Shown here: positions 43,091 to 52,663 of the stretch, in pieces
How positions within the stretch are numbered: the first letter of the stretch is position 1
Layout of the letters: the number at the start of each line of letters is the position of its first letter
From: Bacteroidales bacterium
GTDB taxonomy: Bacteria > Bacteroidota > Bacteroidia > Bacteroidales > F082
Length of the DNA: 64,000 nucleotides
Assembly: GCA_016936505.1 (NCBI GenBank)
Contig: JAFGXS010000005.1
Location: 50,777 to 114,776, forward strand
Reading direction: 5' to 3'
Position numbers and translations under genes: made by a program
Notes under the pieces: generated by a model
The model's database searches: none
What the model was told of the DNA's origin: nothing
The model's input: only the letters and a program-made list of their open reading frames with translations

Positions 43091-43117
43091 AAGGGGAGAA
43101 AATTTCTCCCCTTTTTT
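43091..43117 (+). terminator. Terminator after gpmA
   Basis: AAGGGGAGAA / TTCTCCCCTT stem, 3-nt loop, then a run of T. Confidence 0.88.
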
Positions 43118-43139
43118 CACCAATTGCAACAACTCTGAT

Positions 43140-43877
43140 ATGTCAAAAACCTGGATCATTCCTGATCTGCACGGATGCGCTGACACCCTGAAACTGGCAA
43201 TCGAAAGTCAGATAAAGCCTGACCAAGAAGATCATCTGGTTTTTTTGGGTGATTACATTGACCGTGGTCCTGATAGCAAAGGAGTAATTGACTATATCAT
43301 GGCTTTGCAAAAAAGCGGACAACGAATTACTGCACTAAAAGGAAACCACGAATCTGTTTGCGTGAAGGCTTTTCAGGATGACCGCAATAACAAACCTTTT
43401 TTTGGTATACGAACCAAAACCAAAACACAAAAAGAGTGGGAGCAGTATGGGGGAGGTCAAACCCTGGAAAGTTTTGGAGTAAAACGCCCTGCTGATATTC
43501 CTGAAGAATACATCGAATGGATGAATCAATTGGATTATTATGTTGATTTAGGAAAATATATTGCCGTACATGCGGGGTTTAACTTCAGTCTGGATAATCC
43601 TTTTTCTGACACCAATTCAATGATCTGGATTAGAGATTATCGGGTCATACCGGAAAAAATCAATAATAAAATTGTTATCCATGGTCATGTTCCGGTAGTT
43701 CTTGAGCATATTGACTTAATTATCAAAAACAAAAGCACTAAGTTGATAGATCTGGACAATGGAATTTACATGACCAATAAGGTAGGCTATGGAAACCTTG
43801 TAATACTTGACCTTACAACTATGGAATATAAAATACAAACCACTACTGACGAGGTTATTTTCACTCAGGGATTCTAA
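43140..43877 (+). CDS. PPP-family metallophosphoesterase
   Basis: 245 residues. Motifs of the bacterial Ser/Thr phosphatase (PrpA/lambda) family in order: PDLHGCAD (metal), FLGDYIDRGPDS (metal), LKGNHE (proton donor), AVHAGF (metal His) and VIHGHVP (metal His). It acts on phosphoproteins or on diadenosine polyphosphates; the sequence does not decide. Its stop overlaps the convergent MobB-like gene by 4 bases. Confidence 0.88.
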   Translation: MSKTWIIPDLHGCADTLKLAIESQIKPDQEDHLVFLGDYIDRGPDSKGVIDYIMALQKSGQRITALKGNHESVCVKAFQDDRNNKPFFGIRTKTKTQKEWEQYGGGQTLESFGVKRPADIPEEYIEWMNQLDYYVDLGKYIAVHAGFNFSLDNPFSDTNSMIWIRDYRVIPEKINNKIVIHGHVPVVLEHIDLIIKNKSTKLIDLDNGIYMTNKVGYGNLVILDLTTMEYKIQTTTDEVIFTQGF

Positions 43878-44431
43878 ATTTCGCTAATCATTATCCTATC
43901 TTTCTGAACCTGAATTTTTTCAACAAAATCAATTAATGCATCTGAATCCAATGCAGGTAAAACAACATCTGCCGACGCCAATAAAAACTCAAGGTTCTTC
44001 TTTGGGTTATTAGATATTTTGCCTTTTATCATTACAAAAAGGAACGGCTTAATAATACTTCTGAAACCGTTGGATTCACACACAACATAGTTATCAGAAT
44101 CAAGTTGCTTTTCGAGTTCAAACAATACATCTTCCAGGTTTCCATCTTTAGCAACGACAAAATAAGATTTTACAGCACCCGCACGCAAAAAACGCATACT
44201 GTCCTTACTACCTGTATAATTTTTTTCTTCAATTAAAGAAAAGGTTATCCGGTCAGTAATTTCATGATTCCCATGGAAAGCAAGCTCATTAGGCATAACT
44301 TTGGAAACTTTTACCCCAACAATCTTACATTTTTTACTTAATTTGCTTATTATGTGCTCTGCTGCAGTGGTTTTTCCAATATTTCTACCTGTTCCACCAA
44401 CCAGAATCCAGTTGCTCTTCTTTATTTCCAA
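43874..44431 (-). CDS. P-loop NTPase, MobB-like
   Basis: 185 residues. Starts with WILVGGTGRNIGKTTAAEHII, a Walker A of the SIMIBI/MobB style (here G-x4-N-I-G-K-T-T). A later VVCESNG could be the Walker B/Mg segment. MobB proteins help molybdenum-cofactor guanylation, but no other molybdopterin gene lies near and the C-terminal half is not clearly MobB. I treat it as a GTP/ATP-binding protein of unknown role. Confidence 0.6.
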   Translation of the reverse strand: MEIKKSNWILVGGTGRNIGKTTAAEHIISKLSKKCKIVGVKVSKVMPNELAFHGNHEITDRITFSLIEEKNYTGSKDSMRFLRAGAVKSYFVVAKDGNLEDVLFELEKQLDSDNYVVCESNGFRSIIKPFLFVMIKGKISNNPKKNLEFLLASADVVLPALDSDALIDFVEKIQVQKDRIMISEI

Positions 44432-44503
44432 AGCTCCATCGATTTAGTTTATCTGATCCATTTTTACTGTTTACAAATTAACAAATTTTTGCCTGAAAAA
44501 AGA

Positions 44504-44531
44504 TTGACCTTATCATTAAATTGTACCTTTG
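44504..44531 (+). promoter_or_regulatory. Consensus promoter TTGACC-N17-TACCTTTG
   Basis: TTG at 44504-44506 and TACCTTTG at 44524-44531. Start expected near 44536, 21 bases before the malic enzyme ATG. Confidence 0.75.
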
Positions 44532-44556
44532 CCTCATACAATAAACGTGCAACGTT

Positions 44557-46821
44557 ATGGACAAATTATTCAGAAAAGACGCCTTTAATTACCATGCTCT
44601 GGGGCGTCCGGGGAAAATAGAAGTTATCCCCACAAAACCTTATCATACACAACGCGACTTATCACTGGCTTACTCTCCGGGTGTTGCTGATCCATGCCTG
44701 GCCATTAAAGACAATCCTGAAGACGTATACAAATACACTGCTAAAGGAAATTTAGTTGCTGTTATTTCAAACGGAACCGCTGTATTGGGACTGGGAAATA
44801 TTGGTGCAGAAGCCGGGAAACCAGTAATGGAAGGAAAAGGACTTTTATTTAAAGTATTTGCTGATGTAGATGTTTTTGACATTGAGATAAATGAGACTGA
44901 TCCGGACAAAATTGTAGAGGTAGTTAAAGCTATTGCTCCCACTTTTGGAGGAATCAATCTAGAAGATATTAAAGCACCCGAATGTTTTTATATCGAAGAC
45001 CGGCTTAAAGAAGAGCTTAATATTCCACTTATGCACGACGACCAACACGGTACTGCAATTATTTCTTCTGCCGGTTTACTAAATGCCGCTGAAATTGTTG
45101 GCAAAAAAATAGAAGATCTTAAAATTGTTGTGAATGGTGCAGGAGCTTCGGCTATTTCATGTACACGCCTTTATATAAAATTGGGAGCCAACCCAAAGAA
45201 CATTCTTATGGTTGACAGTAAAGGTGTTATTCATAAAGACCGTACCGACCTAAATGAAACAAAAAAACAATTTGCTACAGATAAACCTATTCACACTCTG
45301 GAAGAAGCTGTAAAAGGAGCCGATATGTTTCTTGGTTTGTCAGTTGCCGGCGTTCTAAAACCTGAGATGCTGAAAACCATGGCTAAGAACCCCATTGTTT
45401 TTGCATTAGCAAACCCGACACCTGAAATCACCTATGAGTTAGCTCTGGAAACACGACCAGATACATTAATGGCTACCGGAAGATCTGATTATCCTAACCA
45501 AATCAATAATGTGTTAGGATTTCCCTTTATTTTTAGGGGAGCACTGGATGTTAGGGCTACAAAAATTAATGAAGAGATGAAGCTGGCTGCTGCCATTGCC
45601 CTTGCAGAACTCGCTAAGGAGCCTATTCCGGAAGAAGTAAACATTGCGTACGGAACAACTCATATAAAGTTTGGGAATGAATATATTATTCCTAAACCCA
45701 CCGACCCAAGATTAATTGAAACCGTTGCTCCTGCTGTGGCAAAAGCTGCAATTGAATCAGGAGTTGCAAAATCTATCATAACTGACTGGGAAAAATACAA
45801 AGAAGATCTCAGGAAAAGAATGGGACTCTCCAGTCCGCTCAAACGCCAGATGAAAGGAAGTTGCCGAAATAATCCTAAAAGAATTTTACTTTCTGACGCT
45901 GAAAACTATAAAGTGCTAAAAGCCGCAGAAATTGCTATGAATGAAAATCTGGCCATTCCAATTTTGTTAGGAAATGAAGAGAAAATTAAAGAAATCATTG
46001 CCGAACACGAATTAGAACTGGAAGGAGTAACCATTGTAGACCATATGGCAAAATCAAACAAAGAAAAAATGGAAGGTTTCGCCAAAGATCTAAGTTTGAA
46101 AAGACAACGTCGCGGAATGACACTACAATCGGCGATTAGAAACATGAGATTAAAAAGCTATTATAGCTGCATGATGCTTCAAAATGGAGAAACCGATGCC
46201 GTACTCTCAGGAATTAACAGCAATTATCCCGAAACTATACGACCTGCCCTTCAGGTAATTGGACGCCAAGCTGAAGTTGAAATTGTAACCGGGATCTACA
46301 TTGTTATGACGAAAGAAGGACCTCTATTCCTCAGCGACTGTACTGTCAATCAGGACCCAACGTCAGATCAATTGGTTCAAATAACTACACAGGCAGCAGA
46401 TGTTGTGAAACGCTTTAATATTGAACCTGTAATTGCCATGCTTTCCTATTCCAATTTTGGTTCGGTAACTGAAGATCAACCTATGAAGGTTCGTAAAGCT
46501 GTTGAACGCTTACACAAAGAGTTTCCTGATTTAAAAGTAGATGGAGAAATTCAGGCAAATGTTGCTCTTGATCAGGAATTAATGGCTGAAAGTTTTCCTT
46601 TTTCCAAGATTATCGGAAAACGGGTTAACACATTAATTTTCCCGGATCTTGATTCAGCAAATATCGCATATAAGCTACTCAATAAAGCCGCCGGTTTTGA
46701 AATAATTGGCCCCATTTTGAATGGTATGAACAAACCTGTTCATGTTTTACAAATGGGTAGTGGAGTTAATGAAATTGTAAACATGATTATGGTTGCATCA
46801 ATGGATGCTCAGCGCAGGTAA
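44557..46821 (+). CDS. maeB: NADP-malic enzyme with C-terminal PTA domain
   Basis: 754 residues. Residues 1-430: malic enzyme making pyruvate, CO2 and NADPH from malate. Catalytic Tyr/Lys region [15 protein letters not shown]; metal Asp in [15 protein letters not shown] fold [12 protein letters not shown]. Residues about 430-754: phosphotransacetylase-like domain ([28 protein letters not shown]), which lacks PTA activity in E. coli MaeB but binds acetyl-CoA for inhibition. Supplies NADPH for biosynthesis from the fumarase product. Monocistronic with strong promoter and terminator. Confidence 0.95.
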   Translation: MDKLFRKDAFNYHALGRPGKIEVIPTKPYHTQRDLSLAYSPGVADPCLAIKDNPEDVYKYTAKGNLVAVISNGTAVLGLGNIGAEAGKPVMEGKGLLFKVFADVDVFDIEINETDPDKIVEVVKAIAPTFGGINLEDIKAPECFYIEDRLKEELNIPLMHDDQHGTAIISSAGLLNAAEIVGKKIEDLKIVVNGAGASAISCTRLYIKLGANPKNILMVDSKGVIHKDRTDLNETKKQFATDKPIHTLEEAVKGADMFLGLSVAGVLKPEMLKTMAKNPIVFALANPTPEITYELALETRPDTLMATGRSDYPNQINNVLGFPFIFRGALDVRATKINEEMKLAAAIALAELAKEPIPEEVNIAYGTTHIKFGNEYIIPKPTDPRLIETVAPAVAKAAIESGVAKSIITDWEKYKEDLRKRMGLSSPLKRQMKGSCRNNPKRILLSDAENYKVLKAAEIAMNENLAIPILLGNEEKIKEIIAEHELELEGVTIVDHMAKSNKEKMEGFAKDLSLKRQRRGMTLQSAIRNMRLKSYYSCMMLQNGETDAVLSGINSNYPETIRPALQVIGRQAEVEIVTGIYIVMTKEGPLFLSDCTVNQDPTSDQLVQITTQAADVVKRFNIEPVIAMLSYSNFGSVTEDQPMKVRKAVERLHKEFPDLKVDGEIQANVALDQELMAESFPFSKIIGKRVNTLIFPDLDSANIAYKLLNKAAGFEIIGPILNGMNKPVHVLQMGSGVNEIVNMIMVASMDAQRR

Positions 46822-46844
46822 TCTTTTACAACTATAAATAAAAA

Positions 46845-46876
46845 AGACCTCTGAAGAATTCTCCAGAGGTTTTTTA
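46845..46876 (+). terminator. Terminator after maeB
   Basis: ACCTCTG / CAGAGGT stem with 10-nt loop and a run of T. Confidence 0.82.
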
Positions 46877-46974
46877 TTATCAGTTCTGAACTTATGACAC
46901 CACAAATAGTTAATTTTACTAAAAAACACCACATATTTGGTGGTATTTATATCAGTACGTTAGATACTTATCAA

Positions 46975-46982
46975 TAGTTTTG
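46975..46982 (+). promoter_or_regulatory. -7 element TAGTTTTG
   Basis: TAnnTTTG match 14 bases before the ATG at 46997; a short 5' leader is implied. Confidence 0.5.
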
Positions 46983-46996
46983 CAAAAAATTTTTGA

Positions 46997-48271
46997 ATGA
47001 AGAAACTTTTACTCTTGATATTTCTTTTTGGATTCTTTTCTGCCAGTGCTCAGGATACGCTAACAGTAATGCAATACAATCTACTAAATTATGGGAATAC
47101 AACCACTTATTGCACTTTGAGCAACAACAATATTGATAATAAGGACAATTATATTGAAACTATAGTGCATTATATCAATCCTGATATATTTACAGTAAAT
47201 GAAATGGCAGCCAAATCGCAAACCATTACTTATTTGTTAGAGAATGCTCTTAACACTAATGGCGTAACCAAATATTCGGCAGCCAGTTTTACACCGAACA
47301 ATCTAAGCTCTGATTTAGCCAATGCAATGTATTACAATCACGAAAAGCTTGGTTTAGCAGCACATTATATTGCACAAAGTTACATTCGTGATGTTGATGT
47401 ATACAAACTTTACTACAAATCAGCCACATTAGATCAGGGAGACACCATCTTTGTCTATTGTGTTGTTGCACATTTAAAAGCTGGTACAGGCTATGAAAGT
47501 GATCGCAATGACATGGCAACCTATACTATGAATTACTTAACCAAGCATAATCCTGATGAAAACTATATGATTATGGGTGACTTCAATCTTTATACTTCAA
47601 GTGAACCCGCCTATCAAACATTAACAACTAACTCCACTTTGCATTTTAATGACCCCATTAATAAACCTGGAAACTGGAATAATAATAGCGATTTTGCTCT
47701 TTACCAAACCCAAAGTACACATACAACAAGCAATGGTTGTGCCTCCACTGGAGGAATGGACGATCGCTTTGATTTTATTTTAATTTCAGACAACATTAAG
47801 AATAACAATAAAAGAGTTCAATACATTCCAGATTCATACCACGCAGTAGGACAAGATGGATTACATTTCAATAATTCAATAAATGCCTCTCCAGAAAACA
47901 CTTCCGCTCCAGCAGATATAATCAATGCTCTATATAATAACTCAGATCACCTACCTGTGACACTGAAACTTAAAGTTGAAACAACATCTGGAATTGATCA
48001 GTGGGATGAATCTTCATTTGAAAGAATTAAATACAACAACCCGACTTCCGGAAAACTGAATTTCTCAGTTCAAGTTAAACAAAAGTCAAGTTTAAGAGTT
48101 GAAGTTTACTCTTTGCTCGGACAAAAGGAATTACAACAGGAATATCTGCTCAACCGTGGATTGCAACAATTCAGCATGAATATTTACAATCTACCAAAAG
48201 GAATGTACATTGTTAGATTCATTGATCAGACAAATCGTATTCAATACAGTCAGAAGTTAATTAAACAATAA
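46997..48271 (+). CDS. Secreted EEP-fold nuclease/phosphatase, T9SS type A
   Basis: 424 residues. Signal peptide to SASAQ (19), then an endonuclease/exonuclease/phosphatase domain: VMQYNLLNYG, metal Glu in FTVNEM, YMIMGDFNLY (Asp and Asn), DDRFDFILIS, and SDHLPV (Asp-His). A T9SS type A sorting domain follows (about 345-424: NNPTSGKLNFSV; LPKGMYIVRF; SQKLIKQ), so it is secreted or cell-surface bound. Could hydrolyse extracellular DNA for phosphate or carbon; substrate unknown. Confidence 0.87.
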   Translation: MKKLLLLIFLFGFFSASAQDTLTVMQYNLLNYGNTTTYCTLSNNNIDNKDNYIETIVHYINPDIFTVNEMAAKSQTITYLLENALNTNGVTKYSAASFTPNNLSSDLANAMYYNHEKLGLAAHYIAQSYIRDVDVYKLYYKSATLDQGDTIFVYCVVAHLKAGTGYESDRNDMATYTMNYLTKHNPDENYMIMGDFNLYTSSEPAYQTLTTNSTLHFNDPINKPGNWNNNSDFALYQTQSTHTTSNGCASTGGMDDRFDFILISDNIKNNNKRVQYIPDSYHAVGQDGLHFNNSINASPENTSAPADIINALYNNSDHLPVTLKLKVETTSGIDQWDESSFERIKYNNPTSGKLNFSVQVKQKSSLRVEVYSLLGQKELQQEYLLNRGLQQFSMNIYNLPKGMYIVRFIDQTNRIQYSQKLIKQ

Positions 48272-48272
48272 T

Positions 48273-48300
48273 AAAAAAACCGGCTTTCACCGGTTTTTTT
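48273..48300. terminator. Bidirectional terminator
   Basis: AAAAAAACCGG / CCGGTTTTTTT with a 6-nt loop between convergent genes; T runs on both strands. Confidence 0.88.
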
Positions 48301-48326
48301 ATTGAATATAACTAACAAGGATTTAC

Positions 48327-50465
48327 CTAGTCTTCTTCTTCCTGACTGGCTTCTTCGTACTCCTTCAGTAACTTGTCCTGAACATCTGTCGGAACCTGTT
48401 GATATTGGTCAAATTTCATAGAGAACACTCCACGACCTGAAGTAATAGAACTTAAACTGGTGGCATATTTTGCCATTTCTGCACCGGGGACTTTTGCTCT
48501 GATCACCTGGTTTTTACCCTTGCTATCCATTCCCATGATCATACCTCTACGTCCTTGCAAGTCTGTCATAACTGAACCCATCATATCTTCAGGAACAGTA
48601 ATCTCAACATCATAAACCGGTTCCATAATTTTAGGACCAGCAGATTTAAAAGCCGTACTAAAAGCATTACGTCCGGCTAGTTTAAATGAGATTTCATTGG
48701 AATCAACCGGGTGCATTTTACCATCATAAACATAAACAACAATGTCGCGGGCATATGAGCCTGTCAAAGGACCTTCGTTCATGCGTTCCATAATACCTTT
48801 CATAATGGCCGGCATAAAACGTGCATCTATAGCTCCACCAACAATACAGTTGTGGAAAACCAACTTTCCACCCCAGGGTAATGCATGTTCTTCGGTTCCG
48901 CGGACAGGAATGTCTGTAGGTTTTGGATAGTTTTCTTCAAAAGGTTGAATTCTCAAATGAACCTCCCCAAACTGCCCTGCACCACCGGATTGCTTTTTAT
49001 GACGATAGTCTGCGTTAGCAACCTTTGTTATTGTTTCTCTGTATGGAACCTTTGGAGTATAAATTTCAACTTCAAGATTATGTGCTTTATTTAAATACCA
49101 CTTAACAGTATTGATATGAAACTCTCCCTGGCTTTTAATTAATTGCTGTTTCAACTCTCGTGAATACTCAACACCCAAAGTCGGATCTGTTTTATGCATC
49201 TCATGAAGAACCGCACCCATTTTTTCATCATCAGCTGAATTTGATGCCTTAATTGCAACAATATATAACGGATCAGGAATTTCAAAAGGAGCAAATCCTG
49301 AGTCAACAATACTACTATCCATCAATGTATCACCGGTACGAACATCTTTCAGTTTAATCGTAGTAGCAATATCACCGGCAACAACCTGTGCAATTTTTTC
49401 ACGGTTCTTACCATTCATCAAATAGAGCTGTGTAATTCGTTCTTTATTATCAGAACGTGCATCTACCAGATCCACCCCTTCGTTAATTGTTCCACTACAT
49501 ACTTTAAAGTAAGAAACCTCTCCAAGATGTTGTTCTACTGATGTTTTAAAAACAAATATTGCGGCTTTACCATTTTCATCACAGTAAAACGACTGGCCAT
49601 CGGCTGTTACATGTGGAGGCATGTTTGCAGGAGACGGACATGATTTTGAAAGAAAATCGAGTAATCGGGCTACTCCAATTCCGTGTTTTGCAGAGCCAAC
49701 CAAAACGGGGAAAATACTGCGAGAGATTAAACCCAAACGGAGTCCTTCACGCATTTCTTCAATAGTGAGATTATCTGTCTCAAAATATTTTTCCATCAAT
49801 TCTTCCGAACCTTCAGCAGCGTTTTCAATAAGCTTTAAATGAAGTTCATTGGCACGATTCATTTCTGAAGCAGGAATATCACTAATCTCAGGTTCGCCAC
49901 CACCATCCTTAAATTTAAGTTGCTTCATTAGTACGAGGTCAATTATCGTATCAAAACCTTCTCCCGGATTTACAGGATATTGAGCCACCGTAACTTTATC
50001 ACCAAAATAATCGATTAGTGAATTGACCGCCTCATTAAAATTTGCCATATGATGATCCATATGGTTTACCATAAACACGACAGGTCTTTGCGCCTTTGCT
50101 GCCTGCCTCCATGCGGTTTCAGTTGTTGCCTCGACTCCGGCCTGCCCATTGACAAGCATTAAAGCTGTATCAGCTGCACTCAACGAAGCAATTGTTTCTC
50201 CCACATAATCTGCAAAACCCGGGTTATCAATAATATTAATTTTCTTATTATCGTACAAAGTATGCATCAAAGAAGAATGAACTGAGTGTTCTTTTTCTTG
50301 TTCTATGGGCCGATAATCGGATACTGAGTTCTTATCATCTACACTCCCTTTTCGGGAAATCATTTTACCTTCAAAAAGCATGGCCTCAGCAAGGGTAGTT
50401 TTACCCGATTTGGCCCCACCCACAAGGGCAACGTTTCGAATTTCATCAGTTTTATATACTTTCAT
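48327..50465 (-). CDS. EF-G-like translational GTPase (paralogue)
   Basis: 712 residues with the five-domain EF-G layout. G1 is GGAKSGKT, not the canonical AHIDAGKT. G3 is DNPGFADY, so the catalytic His of DTPGH is Phe. G4 is NHMD instead of NKMD. Domain IV has HKKQSGGAGQFGEV and domain V MGSVMTDLQGRRGMI. This is the non-canonical EF-G2 group, whose slow GTPase may serve ribosome release or stress; some Bacteroidota EF-G2 members act without hydrolysis. The main EF-G is presumably elsewhere. Confidence 0.87.
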   Translation of the reverse strand: MKVYKTDEIRNVALVGGAKSGKTTLAEAMLFEGKMISRKGSVDDKNSVSDYRPIEQEKEHSVHSSLMHTLYDNKKINIIDNPGFADYVGETIASLSAADTALMLVNGQAGVEATTETAWRQAAKAQRPVVFMVNHMDHHMANFNEAVNSLIDYFGDKVTVAQYPVNPGEGFDTIIDLVLMKQLKFKDGGGEPEISDIPASEMNRANELHLKLIENAAEGSEELMEKYFETDNLTIEEMREGLRLGLISRSIFPVLVGSAKHGIGVARLLDFLSKSCPSPANMPPHVTADGQSFYCDENGKAAIFVFKTSVEQHLGEVSYFKVCSGTINEGVDLVDARSDNKERITQLYLMNGKNREKIAQVVAGDIATTIKLKDVRTGDTLMDSSIVDSGFAPFEIPDPLYIVAIKASNSADDEKMGAVLHEMHKTDPTLGVEYSRELKQQLIKSQGEFHINTVKWYLNKAHNLEVEIYTPKVPYRETITKVANADYRHKKQSGGAGQFGEVHLRIQPFEENYPKPTDIPVRGTEEHALPWGGKLVFHNCIVGGAIDARFMPAIMKGIMERMNEGPLTGSYARDIVVYVYDGKMHPVDSNEISFKLAGRNAFSTAFKSAGPKIMEPVYDVEITVPEDMMGSVMTDLQGRRGMIMGMDSKGKNQVIRAKVPGAEMAKYATSLSSITSGRGVFSMKFDQYQQVPTDVQDKLLKEYEEASQEEED

Positions 50466-51100
50466 TACTTTATGTATTTAAGCGTTTATAACTATTTTGT
50501 GATTATTAGAATCACCTATTTAAATTTCTCAATCGATTGCAATCCTGGGTAAAAAACATCTTTTATTACCACTAAAAAAGCGAAGGATGACAAATGTAGC
50601 AAAAAAGAAACACTAAAAAAATAGGTCTATTTATTTAGAAACATTCAAGAAAAAGATATAAGACTTTAAAAGCAAATAGATAAAACAATCAAAAAGACAA
50701 TTATTCCCATTTTGAACCTCAAAGCTTATTTTGAATCATTTTAAACTAGATACACAACCCAAAACGGCTCTATTTTGAAAATCTTTCCCAATGTTAATAA
50801 ATATTTTTTATTCAGAAAGGTTTGAGTCTGTAGCAAATTTAACCTGTTACCATGAATTATTATTTTAGTACAAAAGAATTAACTTGTTTTTTATCAGTCA
50901 TTTTACTATATTGCATGGTTAATTCACTTGGTGAATTCCAAATGAATATTGAATTTGGTAGACGAACATAATTTTCTCAAATTGGGAAAATAAATAAACA
51001 ACTAAATATCAAAAAACAGATAAAAAAACATGATGTTTAACATAAAGCCATATTCAAACAACAATTTAATTAACATCAAAAATTTTCGTGTTTATTGCGT
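50466..51100. other. AT-rich intergenic region without a gene
   Basis: 635 bases with no open frame of substance. On the minus strand TACATTTG at 50598-50591 could start the EF-G paralogue, with a 120-base leader. On the plus strand TTG 50949-50951 and TAATTTTC 50969-50976 (spacing 17) could start the Trp-repeat gene. A perfect dyad AATTCAC-TTG-GTGAATT lies at 50921-50937, about 10 bases before that -33 box, and may be an operator. Confidence 0.5.
50921..50937. promoter_or_regulatory. Dyad AATTCAC-TTG-GTGAATT
   Basis: 7-bp perfect inverted repeat with 3-base centre upstream of a near-consensus promoter; possible repressor or activator site. Confidence 0.35.
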
Positions 51101-52618
51101 ATGATTATGAACTCTACTTTTTTAAAAAATATATTGACCGTTTTTCTGTTTATAAGTTCTTTTGCAATTGTATCGGGACAAGAGTCAATAATTATCCAGC
51201 ATGGAGATCTCAAAACCACATTTCCTGCCTTTCACAATAAATTACCTGTTGAGTTTCAGAAACGTTTAAACACCGGCTCAGAGCAAAATACCACAAACAC
51301 AAAATCTGCACAGATTCAAAATACAAAAATTGATACCGCAGTTGTTGAGTCAGTACTAAGTCTTCCTAAGAGATACATCTATTTGTATAATGCCAATGGA
51401 AATAATTCAAGAAAAATCATTCAAGAATATAACAACAGTACTTGGGTTAATAAATCAAAAGACACTATCACTTATGATGCTTCAGGAAACAAGCTACGAA
51501 CAATCTGGTATAATTATACAGGTTCACAATGGATAAATTCCTCGCTCGAAATCAATAATTACGGATCACAAAACAGCTTGCTTAATTCCGTTTCTAAATC
51601 ATGGAGCAATAACACTTGGAATAATAACGACACCAGCTATTATAATTATGATGCGAACTGGAACAAGGTGGCATATTACAAAAAGAACTGGGATGGAAGT
51701 AAATGGGTTAATGATTCATATGAGATTTATACATACAACTCAAACGAACAACTTTCGGCTTCATACCGATATGTTTGGCAAGATTCTGTTTGGGCCGAGC
51801 AACAACGTTACCTTTTTTCTTATGATCAAAATGGAAATGTGGACACCAGCCTAATCCAAAAAGGGGATCGTCAGCAATGGGTTAATTACTATATGGAAAC
51901 CTATTCGTATGATGGGTCAAACAATAAGACATCATATGTTGGAAAGTTCTGGTCATCAACAAATACAGACTGGGAAAACTCCGAACAATATACATATACC
52001 TATAATTCATCCGGATACCAGACATCAGCTGTTGGACAGGTTTGGAATAACAATCAGTGGGTTAACCATGACCAAGGAACATATTTTCATAATACTTATG
52101 GCGGACTAGAGTCTGCAATAACCCAATTATGGAAAAGCAATAGTTGGGTAGATACAACATTGGCTCAATACAATTTTGATCTAGAAGGCAATGCCACATC
52201 TGGTGATTATTATATCAAGAATGGTAGCTCATGGGATCAGAATAATGACGGCCTATTAGAAGTTTCTTATAACTATAATATTGATCAGGCATATTTTACA
52301 GGGTACCATGTCAGCGCTTCATATCCTGTTACAACAGGAATCAATAATATTTGGCAAGATATTACCCAGATGAATAATGCACCCAATCCGGCCAGAGGTT
52401 ATACAAATTTGCAACTCGAGAATGATAAAACCTTAAACATTCAATTGAAACTATATAACCTCAATGGAGAGGTGATTCAAAATATTTTCGAAGGAACTAT
52501 TAATAAGGGTTTGCACAGTTATTTGATAAACCTAACTGGTATTCCTGCAGGAATATACATTGCAACTGTTTCTTCCGAAGGAAACTCGAAATCCGTGAAA
52601 ATTATTCATTTTAATTAA
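51101..52618 (+). CDS. Secreted Trp/Tyr-repeat protein, T9SS type A
   Basis: About 505 residues. Signal peptide (ending IVSGQ), a spacer to about 95, then around eight imperfect repeats of 38-45 residues in which a Trp-x-Asn-x pattern (QWINSS, TWNNND, KWVNDS, QWVNYY, QWVNHD, SWVDTT) is followed by YxYD..GN. The repeats resemble RHS/YD-like beta strands but lack the YD core. C-terminal T9SS type A domain (APNPARGYTNLQL; IPAGIYIATV). Probably a surface protein; binding partner unknown. ATG 51101 or 51107 could start it. Confidence 0.75.
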   Translation: MIMNSTFLKNILTVFLFISSFAIVSGQESIIIQHGDLKTTFPAFHNKLPVEFQKRLNTGSEQNTTNTKSAQIQNTKIDTAVVESVLSLPKRYIYLYNANGNNSRKIIQEYNNSTWVNKSKDTITYDASGNKLRTIWYNYTGSQWINSSLEINNYGSQNSLLNSVSKSWSNNTWNNNDTSYYNYDANWNKVAYYKKNWDGSKWVNDSYEIYTYNSNEQLSASYRYVWQDSVWAEQQRYLFSYDQNGNVDTSLIQKGDRQQWVNYYMETYSYDGSNNKTSYVGKFWSSTNTDWENSEQYTYTYNSSGYQTSAVGQVWNNNQWVNHDQGTYFHNTYGGLESAITQLWKSNSWVDTTLAQYNFDLEGNATSGDYYIKNGSSWDQNNDGLLEVSYNYNIDQAYFTGYHVSASYPVTTGINNIWQDITQMNNAPNPARGYTNLQLENDKTLNIQLKLYNLNGEVIQNIFEGTINKGLHSYLINLTGIPAGIYIATVSSEGNSKSVKIIHFN

Positions 52619-52663
52619 TTAGAAATAATTTATCAAACATTGAAACTACAAAAACATCATACC

